Source: Symbiodinium natans
Taxonomy: Eukaryota > Sar > Dinophyceae > Suessiales > Symbiodiniaceae
Length of the DNA stretch: 64,000 nucleotides
Reading direction: 5' to 3'
NCBI GenBank assembly: GCA_905221605.1
Contig: CAJNDS010000606.1
Span: 1-64,000, forward strand
Of this stretch, positions 41,129 through 51,024 are shown piece after piece. The notes under the pieces are model-generated. The model ran no database searches. It worked only from the letters and a program-made list of their open reading frames with translations, and had not been told where the DNA came from. Every line of letters starts with the position of its first letter. The first letter of the stretch is position 1. The translations under genes and the position numbers were made by a program.

Positions 41129-42172
41129 ACTGGGCAGGACTGGCTGCCTCCAGAAGCAGATGTGCTTTTGGTTTGAGGCGAAAAAGTTGATCATTCTCGA
41201 AGAAATCCTCCAAGGAGCCGTTTAGTAGCAAAAACCGTTGCGCGTGCCATCGGAAAGCCTCGACACTCCACGTGTCTGCAGAAAGGTTCACATATACTCC
41301 ATTCAAAGCCTCGGCCGCCCTCACCATGGTTGCTTCCTGCACTTTGTTCATGTCCAAATTTTTTTTGTGAGCTCGACTGCACAGGGTACCAGGGATCGAG
41401 CCTCGCCTGCCTTAGCTCTGACTGAGCATGGGCACTTTCAGCTTGCCCTTCTGCTCCTCACGGAGCATGGAAGGGATCAGCTTTGGGAGCCTGTCCTGGG
41501 TCTCGTTCGCATTGTAAAACTGCTCAATGTCTTCGTACAACCTCGCACATCTGAGCAATTTGCTGCTTCCTCTGATTCGCTCTGATTGCAAATAATAAAA
41601 GAGGGAGCCCAGAAAGTCGCATGTAATGCCGAGATCGGCAGCATGAAGAAAGTCAACTTTGCAGCACTTGGTTCCAAATCCCGGGGATGAAAAGAGTCTG
41701 GAGATCATTTTCCCTTGCTGACGCTGCCGCAGAAAGAAGTCCATACTAGAAATGAGTGGGTACCTCGGATCGAGTTAACTCAGCGCCATCTAACGTCATA
41801 ATGCGTTTATATAGTAGCCCAAAAGCACACAGAACGAAAACAATGCTGCAAGTTGCCTTTCCCAATCCTGGTCTTGGAACTTCTTCATGTCCTGCTTGGT
41901 GCAATTGCATCTCCAGCAAATGAAGTCCTTGCTGGACCAGGAAGGAAAGTCCAGCACTTCCTTGTAAGCACTCCAGTCTGCCCTGAGCTCTGCCAAGCAA
42001 CCCTTGACCCCGATAACTTGTCCCCTTCTTTTTTTCCGGTACGAGTCTCGGAACTGGGACCCATCGTGGGCAGTTTCCGGAAAGATTCCCAAAGCCAAAG
42101 CTTTCATGCTCCAGACCACCACATCGAAAATGTCTTCGGTGGTTCTTTTCTTTGCTTGAAAATCTTTCGGAT
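41129..42172 (-). pseudogene. Gene H, upstream coding pieces with probable introns
   Basis: Three minus-strand pieces. First, 42172 to about 41850: PKDFQAKK...DIFDVVVWSMKALALG, then CWRCNCTKQDMKKF. Second, 41745-41412: begins after a TTTCTAG acceptor with MDFFLRQRQQG, then KVDFLHAADLGITCDFLG. Third, about 41370-41129: begins after a GTGCAG acceptor, QEATMVRAAEALNGVYVNL, then PKAHLLLEAASPAQ. The last piece continues in frame at 19263. The region upstream of 42172 is cut off by YRE-4. I cannot name the family; the CWRC cluster and HAADLG motif are its landmarks. The introns are inferred from frame breaks with AG before each new piece. Confidence 0.5.
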
Positions 42173-42434
42173 TTATTTTCCAAACAAAAATGTTTCAAAT
42201 GTATGAAAACATTTCCTGGCCAAAAATACAGGACAATCCATCGATGCCATGCTTGTTCATTTGTGTCCCATGCACAGCGATGCAATTCACATGCACAGAC
42301 TGCAATGACGTGCACCCTCACGCTAACAAGACTGAAGCTTATGCATTGGTATCTTTTCCAAGGAAGGGGATTTGCCATGTCTGCTTCCATCCGAGATCTG
42401 TCCTCTGCAGGTGTGTGAGAAACGAAAGCTCCCT
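42173..42434 (-). repeat. YRE-4 split direct repeat B2
   Basis: 262 bp nearly identical to 43067-43328. A 52-bp-spaced duplication of GCTTCCATCCGAGATCTGTC follows at its right edge. Confidence 0.8.
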
Positions 42435-43066
42435 GCTTCCATCCGAGATCTGTCCTCTGCAGGTGTGTGAGAAACCAAATCTCCCTGTGAAACACTACAC
42501 AAATCGCTCAGAGCGGAGTTCTCTACTGAACTCAGAGGTTCCGCCTAAGTGAGCGGCCTGTCAATGGTTGAGCTGAACAACGAAGTGCACACACGTTCCA
42601 AGGTGCACCGGCAGATCGCTGAGGTTCGTGCTGAAAGGCACATGACGACCCTGCATTTCCAAGCGAAAAGTGGAAGTACGTAAGTCATGCCCAGAGCGAT
42701 GCCACACATCGTCAGCAACCGCAAACTTGACGTCGTCAACTGTTCCTGTGGTCGCCACTCTACACAGTACAACATCCACAACCGGCACATTGGTTACCAT
42801 CACTGCCAGCCATTGGATCCTGGATTCTCTGTTCGTGTCTTCATCAAGACCCGCTGTTCCGGCATCACGTTTCATCCCAACTGCCAAATGTAAGGCTTTG
42901 TTGGAGTGGGTGGGTGGGCAGAAAAATTTTCCCCCGACCCTCTCCACGAGGGTTGTGACTGAGAGGGCTGTGGCCTCTCTTCGTCTGAGCCGAAAAACTT
43001 TCTCATTCGGAGAATTCGAAAATTTTTCTCCGGAAAATAAAGGTTTGTACTTGCAGCACGATTACC

Positions 43067-43328
43067 TTATTTTCCAAACAAAAATGTTTCAAATGTATGA
43101 AAACATTTCCTGGCCAAAAATACAGGACAATCCATCGATGCCATGCTTGTTCATTTGTGTCCCATGCACAGCGATGCAAGTCACATGCACAGACTGCAAT
43201 GACGTGCACCCTCACGCTAACAAGACTGAAGCGTGAGCATTGGTATCTTTTCCAAGGAAGGGGATTTGCCATGTCTGCTTCCATCCGAGATCTGTCCTCT
43301 GCAGGTGTGTGAGAAACGAAAGCTCCCT
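43067..43328 (-). repeat. YRE-4 split direct repeat B1
   Basis: 262-bp copy of B2, ending 46 nt before the pol stop region. Confidence 0.8.
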
Positions 43329-43374
43329 CTCTTGGTCGGGGAGAATGCAAGTCCCTTCCTTGGTCATGGGAGTG

Positions 43375-45422
43375 TCAGGCACAGCGCCCGACGAGCGAGT
43401 TCACCAGCTTGGCCATCTCCGCGAGAAGCACCTGATCTTGGAACCTGCAATTGTGTGGCAACCCTGTAAAGTCAAGGCGGGATGGGGCATCCGCCACGTT
43501 GGATTTGCTCGGTACCCGAGCGTAGAACGGAATCATCTCGAGCTCCTGTTCCAACAATGCGCAAGCATTGCTCAAGAGGGTCAAAGCCTCTGAATCGCTG
43601 GTCAGCTTGAGGAGCGTTATGCGCGCCGCTTCATTGTCTAAGTAGCACATCACGTGTTTTCCCCGGAGAAATTCTCGGGCTAGAATGAAGAGCAGGAGAA
43701 CAGCTATGCTCTCGAGCTCGTTGATGACTTTGGACTTTCCTTGCAGGAGTTTCTCAGCAAGGTCATGCGGCAACACAATGCCAAACCAGCACAGGATTTG
43801 CCCCTCCTGATTAAACAGGACTGCTCCCAGACCCATTTCGAGGCCTTGGAGTCCTTCTTGCGAGGCGTCCGTAAAAGCATACACCGTCTCTGAGGTCTGG
43901 GCTCGCACCGTCCTCGGCGACGCTTCGGCTATGTAATGTCGTAGCCCCTGCAGTGCTGCGCAAAGGGAGGCTTGGTTCTGTCTCCTGACATATGCGGGGG
44001 CATTGATGATGTCAGAGATTCTTCTCATGAAGCCCTTCGGCAAGCGCCCAGAGAGTCGGCCCGCCACAAAGTGCAGCCTTCCCCTCATTGGATTCCAGGT
44101 CTTAGGGCTTGAGGCTCCTTGCTCCTGAAAGGCTGCCAGGTCTTCAATGAGACTTTTGGTCCGTTCTGCTGTGTTCTGGATCCTAAAAATCTGCTTGCTG
44201 CTGTCTGTAAGGTCCAATTCGACCCCCAAAGATCTGAAGACCTCTTGGAACGGCGGAGCCTTGTCTCCGTCTCTGTCAAACTCAAAGCCGAGCAAGTCTG
44301 GCAGAAAACATGCACTGGCCTCTGCGCTAGGGGCCAGCTGTCGTGTGGACAACAGCGTGAAGTCATCGTAAAACGAGCTCCAAGGCAAGTGCCAAAACGT
44401 GTTTCCTATATGACAAATAGCCAAGCTGACCCTGATGAACGCGTGGACCGCCGCCACGGCTCCAAATGGAAGGCAAAGAAGCCTGAAGAAGCGAACCTCC
44501 CCCGAGCTGGGGTCCTTGACAGCCACATAGGCCATGTTGAGTGCCTCTTCGGACAGTGGCAGCTGCCTATATGCTGATTTCAGGTCAATGGTTTTCCCAA
44601 GCAGTCCTTGTCCTGCGTGCCTCAGGAACAAGATGGCTGAGGCTGCAATTGTCTCGACATCATGCAACTCGATCTTCCCCATACTCCCAAATGCCTCGTT
44701 GATGTGGCTCTGGGACAGGTCGTCGACCTCACCTTGCTCCCTTGCTGGATTGCAAAACGTTTGCTGATTACAGCTCCTTGTGGCAGGTCCTGTTCTCGGA
44801 ACGGTCCTGCCGACCAGCCTTTCGATACTTCATCGAGACTTTTCTGCCACAGTTCTTCCAGAAACTGAGATGAGTCCTCAACTTCCTTGATGACCTGGTG
44901 GTTGGTCTCCTGCGTCAATTGGGACAGGTCCTTCAGGGAAAGGAATGCTGGACGAAAGTCGGTGGACCAGCCTGCCGGGAGGTCCAAATGCCCTACAAGA
45001 TCGAAACCCTGTGCCAGGTCGTCTGCCACTGCCTTGTCGGCGTAGTGGGACGCTTCTAGCATCTCCTTGAAGAGCAGTATTCTCTTGTTGCGGAGGCTGC
45101 CGCGGATGTGCTCGGGCAGCTTGGCTTTGAAGTCGTTTTCGGCTAGCTGCAGCTCCTGGGCTCGCTGGAGCCATCTTCGTGACTGCGCGGCTCGAGTCTC
45201 AATCACCTTGGCTGCGGGCTGTTTAGAGCACGCCAAAATTGCCTTCCTGAGGGCGGGTGGCACCCCGAGGCACAGGTGTCGGGGGTGGCCGGCCAGTCGG
45301 GCTTTCGCCACAAATTCCTGTGGGTTCCACGGGACCTCCACCAGAACGTCCGTCGCAGAAGACAGTAGGGGCGTCACTCTCAACGCCGGGGCTCCTGGCG
45401 CCTTGCGGAGTTGGCCGGGCAC
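43375..45422 (-). pseudogene. YRE-4 reverse transcriptase and RNase H, frameshifted
   Basis: The N-terminal RT region lies in the frame 45422-44622 and the palm and RNase H in 44682-43375 (435 residues), with a shift near 44680. Motif A is TIDLKSAYRQ (Asp at residue 33). The active site is SFYDDFTLL (Asp pair near 106-107). RNase H has AFTDAS near 271, then INELES, YLDNEAAR and NVADAPSRL. Motifs are closest in style to YRE-1 (DLxxAY, xFDD/xYDD, DNxAAR). All catalytic residues are present, but the frame is broken. Confidence 0.8.
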
Positions 45423-46653
45423 TGTCCATCTGGTTCGTCGGCAGAATTCGGGGATGACCTGAAAAGATGCAGCCTTTTTGGTCTTCGTGTCGTTACCACC
45501 CTGGCTCCTGAGGAGTTTGCGGGATCTCCCTCCAAGAGATTACGGCCATCCCGACAACCCTTCTGTGTCAGATGCTGCAACAGCAGGGAAACGAAGTGCT
45601 TACAAAACTGGTGCGGGTACGCGGTCTCAAGCTTTGTTGCGAGAACTCCCTCACGCACGTCCCAGGGTAGATGCTCGTGGGATCCATCACACGTGACAGC
45701 CAGGCCTGTGATGAGGTCGTTGTTACACAGCAAGGCCGTCCGCTTTAATCTCGAACCTCCCATCATGCAAAAGTCGCACTGGACCACGATCGCCTGTTCA
45801 CTCCTCAGGATGTGTTCAATGGCGCTGCAATGCCAGAAGAAACTGCGATAGGGGTTCTCTATGATTGCCACAATGCCTTTTCGCAGCAGAAGTCCCAGAT
45901 TCGGGCCGTGAGCCGGTAAAGCTCGTTAGCCTTTGCCACCCTTTCTGCATCACTTGGGCCAAGGCCTGGAAGCCCTTCCGGGTACTCCACTGACCTCAAG
46001 GGATGCGGCTCGTCCTCCCACGGAAGCGGGATTTCCTTGGCCCTGCTGGATGTGCCGCAGGGCGGCGCCAGCCATACGGCTGCCAGTCCTGGGGAGCCCA
46101 GCCATTTCCACAGCAGACCTTGGTGCGACAGCAGGAGCAAGTCCAGCTGTATTATCTTGCCCTTGCGCCTCGCCATGCGAACGTTATCCACTCCGACCGA
46201 CCGCCTGAGGCCGGCTGAAGCAGCCGCCGAGGTAATCCCGGCTGACCCTGCGAAAATCTCCAAAACCCAACACTCCTGTATGGTCTGGGGCGCAGTACGT
46301 TGCGCTTGTCCAGACCTCTGCGCGCCAGAATGACTCGCCTGAGGTGGAAATGCGGAGGCCTCAGAGGAAAGCTTGGAAAACTGTGGGATTGGCTCAGCCG
46401 CCCGTTGGAGCGGGGGCTGATTCTCTTGCCCTTTTGCAACAGCAGCAGGATGCAACTCCTTGCAGCTCTCTTTGGGCCTGTCCGCCTCAGAAGCGGGAAA
46501 ATTGTCTTGTTCACAAAAATGGGCAGAACTATCTCCACCCTCCCCCATGGCTGTTGCCGCTCTCTCCGCGCACGCTTGTGCGCGACGCGCGGTCGGAGCA
46601 GCGCGGGACGCCTGGTCCAGCGCGGAAGCGCTGTCATTCGACGTCCCTTGCAA
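45380..46653 (-). pseudogene. YRE-4 methyltransferase-like domain, frameshifted
   Basis: Frame 46653-45859 carries CWVLEIFAGSAG (motif I), RSVGVDN (acidic loop) and LAPPCGTSSRAKEI (PC motif). A shift near 45865 leads to 45871-45380 with IIENPYRSFFW (ENV/ENP-like) and CDGSHEHLPW, then AYPHQFCKH. Unlike YRE-1, -2 and -5, no HxD...H...R dioxygenase-like segment is found here. The N-terminal 100 residues are instead Ala/Ser/Glu-rich. Confidence 0.65.
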
Positions 46654-46689
46654 CGGGGCGTTCTTTCAGGCTGCCTGGCCTGAGCCCTT

Positions 46690-47107
46690 GTGCTCAGAAA
46701 AGGGATGCTTCCGGAAGCAACCTGGGTGACAACATACATGTCTGCCCCGTGCGCATCTGCCCCCAACGGAGCATCCTTGCACTGTCCTAGGTTGAAGCCA
46801 AAACAAAGAGGATCTCCATGCTCGTCGTTCGGCACGCCGCCTCGCAAGGCGGCCGGCATGGGGGTCTCACCCTTGCCTCCTTGCAAGACGAGGGACTTAT
46901 TCGGAAAGCCGCCCTTGCCACTGTCGAATTTGCCCTTCGTGGGGAGGCGGGCTCCCTTGAAACCTGATTTGCCTCCCTGGCCCTTGTCCCCTTTGTCGGT
47001 CCTCTGATATTTCCATTGCCCATACCCCTTTCCATCGCCCCAACGCTTGGGGCCCTTGCCCGCGCCTTTGCCTCCTTTATCTGTGAACCCTTCCGCACCT
47101 GTTTTGC
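46690..47107 (-). pseudogene. YRE-4 gag C-terminal part
   Basis: Lys/Gly-rich basic stretch (EGFTDKGGKGAGKGPKRWG, with further GKG repeats) followed by PLCFGFNLGQCKDAP, the start of the same Cys/His tail as YRE-1 (CFGFNCKGC). The later Cys and His are not preserved in this frame. The N-terminal part lies at 60951-61925, on the far side of YRE-5. Confidence 0.6.
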
Positions 47108-47451
47108 GGGCTAGCGTTGTAGAGTGAAGTTTCAGGGGCACAAATCTGAAACTCAAATCTATCCATCTGAATAAATAGAACATCCAAGAATAAGTGATCT
47201 CAAGAGACCCCTTTTTAAAATTCCAAATCCAAGGAATCCCCCGGGAAGAGAACCTCAGCCCGGCTCCCAACGCAAGACCCCAGAGAAATCAAATCCCCAG
47301 AAACATCCAGAAACCTCCCACACCCCGAGGCGGTGAATCTCTACTGATCTCTCTTTTTCAACAAGTGGCGGATTTGTCTCAACCGGCGGGCTCGGTCATC
47401 GAACGCACGCTGTGTGCGCCAATGCCCCCCTATCCACCCTTGCGGTGGACG

Positions 47452-48494
47452 TCACCACGGCGTGCGCTCGTGTGGCCGTTTCTTCGACAGTGACTGAGAC
47501 GCACCTTGCTGACTTGTGGAATGTCTGAGAGCATCAAACTGCGACTTCGTCTCCCAAAGCTTGCTGAGCAACTCAAGAGGAAGGTCACTGAATGAGCTGA
47601 AACATCTGAATTCGGGATTGAAGGAGCTGAATCTGGAGTTGGTGAGATCATCCGCAAGTTGATTTTCACCCCGCGGACGCCAGTTAAGAGCTAGCCTGAT
47701 TTTAGATAGGGCGAGCAAATGTGACAGCTGCATGTTTATGAGCATGAGCGGCCACTTCGTTGCGCTTTGCTTCTTGGACAAAGACTCGTTGCCCTTGTTG
47801 TCAGTGACAGCACTAAAAACGACTGGGAGCTGCCGTACCCTGGTGGATTCTCCCAAATGTCCGAACAAGTATAACGCAGCTAAAGTTGCCAAGAGCTCCG
47901 CAGATGCCGATGCCCACTGTGACTTCTGCTCCTCGTCGAACAAGTAAGGTGCCTCGTGCGGTCGCACCTTAATCGAGAACCACCGTGACCTGCCCAAGGG
48001 ACATGTTGCATCCCAGCCCCCAAGCACAACCAGGCCATCTTTGCATTTTGCATCGGTGAAGAAAAGAGGCTTGTCGCTTAGGTCCACCCTGGAAGGGGAC
48101 ACTTTGTAGTCTTTGGCTACGAGAGCTTCCTCGATGTAGAGAAGAGTCAAGATCACCGTGTCAGGAAGCTTCCCGACCGAGCATCGATGTGTGGCCGATG
48201 ACCAGGCATAAAGGGGTGCCAAGTGCGGTTTCAACCAGTAAACCACCCTCGACACGAACCCCAATCTACCTAAGAACTCGGCGAACTTCTTAGTCTGAAC
48301 CACGTATTTCGACTCCCTGGCACTTTTAATCCACTGGACCAGCCAATCTCCTCGCACTTTGCTGAGCCCCACCAGTCGGGCCGCGTAGTCCAGCTCATAG
48401 TCAATGAAGGCGATCCTGGCTCCGCCTTTAAACTTTTTCCAGGCAAAAGGTGTTCCTGCCATAAGATAAAGTACCAGCCAGATCAGAGCGTTGA
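47452..48494 (-). pseudogene. YRE-5 RT C-terminal part and RNase H
   Basis: The frame resumes directly at the YRE-6 boundary: NALIWLVLYLMAGTPFAWKK, the sequence expected after the RT active site. RNase H follows with FFTDAKCKDG near residue 135 (counting from the Met at 48462), AVTDNKGNES near 220 and ENQLADDLTNSR near 268. It joins in frame with 54067 and above, the codon GTC being split across the insertion. Confidence 0.8.
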
Positions 48495-49318
48495 CTTATC
48501 GCTTGTGCCAAAATGGTTTGAACCCAAAAGCACAGTCCGAAACAGAGGACACCAGCAAAGCCCACACCCTTGCAGTTCCGAGCCTCCCTTCTTTTTCATC
48601 AGTGGGCGAATCAAGGATCATTATTGAAAGGTCGATGCACATTGTGTCAGTGCATACGCCTAGCAGAAGGCACACACATCCCTAACTGCAAAACACCTCA
48701 AAGCCCCCTGCACAGGGCGTCGTCACTAACTACAAAACACTGCAAAGCCCCCTTTGAGGGCGAGGAAACTGTACAACTCTAGCCAGGATGGCATGCAGGG
48801 AGTTGCGGCCGCCGTAGCGGGCCCTGCCTTTGAGCATTGGGAGGGGAGGGCGGGAGCCCACGGCGCCAAACACGCGAGGCCGCCCAAGGGCGGAGGACGC
48901 GGGTTCACAGTGCGAACACAGGCTATGGCCGTGCAGGCAGGGAGTTGCGGCCGCCGGAGCGGGCCCTGCACCGTATGCCCAGGGTGGGCCGGGTGGGACA
49001 AATTTTCGCACGGTGCAATGAGCCAGTGCTGCACTTCAAGGAACACACATAAAGCAACATTACCCGTAATGTTGCATTCACAGATCATGGCACGTTGCTC
49101 GCCAAGGCACATCACAACACGCTGCAGATAGTCACTACAACTTTGCATTCGCAGACCATGGAGACATGCAGACCATGCAACAGGTAAGTGTTGGGCATGT
49201 GAAATTCAAGGCATCAAAATAACTTTTGGCTTCAAACAGCGAACAAACGGCATACCGTATTTTCACAAGGCATTATTGGAAGCAAGCGATAAAACACAAT
49301 TCGCTCGCGAACAGTAAG
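48495..49318 (-). repeat. YRE-6 824-bp terminal unit, copy 1
   Basis: Unit running from CTTATCGCTTG to AACAGTAAG, apparently identical to 49319-50142. The hairpin TTCGC-TC-GCGAA at 49300-49311 sits 7 nt from its end. Confidence 0.9.
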
Positions 49319-50142
49319 CTTATCGCTTGTGCCAAAATGGTTTGAACCCAAAAGCACAGTCCGAAACAGAGGACACCAGCAAAGCCCACACCCTTGCAGT
49401 TCCGAGCCTCCCTTCTTTTTCATCAGTGGGCGAATCAAGGATCATTATTGAAAGGTCGATGCACATTGTGTCAGTGCATACGCCTAGCAGAAGGCACACA
49501 CATCCCTAACTGCAAAACACCTCAAAGCCCCCTGCACAGGGCGTCGTCACTAACTACAAAACACTGCAAAGCCCCCTTTGAGGGCGAGGAAACTGTACAA
49601 CTCTAGCCAGGATGGCATGCAGGGAGTTGCGGCCGCCGTAGCGGGCCCTGCCTTTGAGCATTGGGAGGGGAGGGCGGGAGCCCACGGCGCCAAACACGCG
49701 AGGCCGCCCAAGGGCGGAGGACGCGGGTTCACAGTGCGAACACAGGCTATGGCCGTGCAGGCAGGGAGTTGCGGCCGCCGGAGCGGGCCCTGCACCGTAT
49801 GCCCAGGGTGGGCCGGGTGGGACAAATTTTCGCACGGTGCAATGAGCCAGTGCTGCACTTCAAGGAACACACATAAAGCAACATTACCCGTAATGTTGCA
49901 TTCACAGATCATGGCACGTTGCTCGCCAAGGCACATCACAACACGCTGCAGATAGTCACTACAACTTTGCATTCGCAGACCATGGAGACATGCAGACCAT
50001 GCAACAGGTAAGTGTTGGGCATGTGAAATTCAAGGCATCAAAATAACTTTTGGCTTCAAACAGCGAACAAACGGCATACCGTATTTTCACAAGGCATTAT
50101 TGGAAGCAAGCGATAAAACACAATTCGCTCGCGAACAGTAAG
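49319..50142 (-). repeat. YRE-6 824-bp terminal unit, copy 2
   Basis: Tandem copy of 48495-49318. I saw no difference in the stretches compared. Confidence 0.9.
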
Positions 50143-50357
50143 CTTATCGCTTGTGCCAAAATGGTTTGAACCCAAAAGCACAGTCCGAAACAGAGGACAC
50201 CAGCAAAGCCCACACCCTTGCAGTTCCGAGCCTCCCTTCTTTTTCATCAGTGGGCGAATCAAGGATCATTATTGAAAGGTCGATGCACATTGTGTCAGTG
50301 CATACGCCTAGCAGAAGGCACACACATCCCTAACTGCAAAACACCTCAAAGCCCCCT
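50143..50357 (-). repeat. YRE-6 split direct repeat B1
   Basis: 215 bp equal to the first 215 bp of the 824-bp unit. Similarity stops sharply after GCCCCCT at 50357. Confidence 0.88.
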
Positions 50358-51024
50358 TTTAACCGAACGATTATGGTGGACACCGTCGAGAGCAAGGCAG
50401 CTTGGAGCCCAGACCCAAGACATTCGCTACCCCAAACAGTGAGTTACGAGTCTTTGAGACAGCCACGCTGTTCCGCCTCTAAGGCACTTGTCTCGACTGA
50501 ACGGGTGCACCAGGCTAGAGGCACGGCCTCGCAAGCACCCTGGGTTGAACCTCCTTGCAGGTGTGGCCTTAGGACCGAGCCAATGCAGTGCACACAGACC
50601 TTAGCCACGCAAGGTCACAACGGGTAGTTGCGCGACCACCCGGCGTTGAACACGGGGGGTGGGGAAGCACAGCTGTGTTTCCTCCCCCCATCCCCTATGT
50701 TAAGGTCCCGAGCATCGCAGCTGGGCACAACCTCAGTTCATCGGGGAGGTCTCCACGCATTGGTGCGGAGAAGGGCAAAGTCCAAGTCGTACTCAAGGCT
50801 TTCCGTGCCACGACACCGTTAGGAACCAGGCCAGGGTGCCCTCAATGTTCACTCTTTATGCCGGAGGCTCACACCCCAAGGGCAGCCAGGTACTGTCGTT
50901 ACAGCAGGTAACCAAGAATACGGACGTTGCCCTGCCCGCCCATCATGGGACGTGCGGGTCACAAGGCAGCACCTTTAAGATGAGACCACCGTGCTCATTC
51001 AAGATTGGGACCAGGATTGCCCTT
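50358..51024. other. YRE-6 internal sequence 3' of the ORF
   Basis: No gene recognised. Presumably the untranslated 3' part of the element. Confidence 0.4.

Noticed and set aside
48726-49972. Frames of 93-140 residues repeated twice (48726-49148 and 49550-49972)
   Set aside because: They lie in the 824-bp terminal units, which act as non-coding repeats; their duplication merely reflects the repeat.
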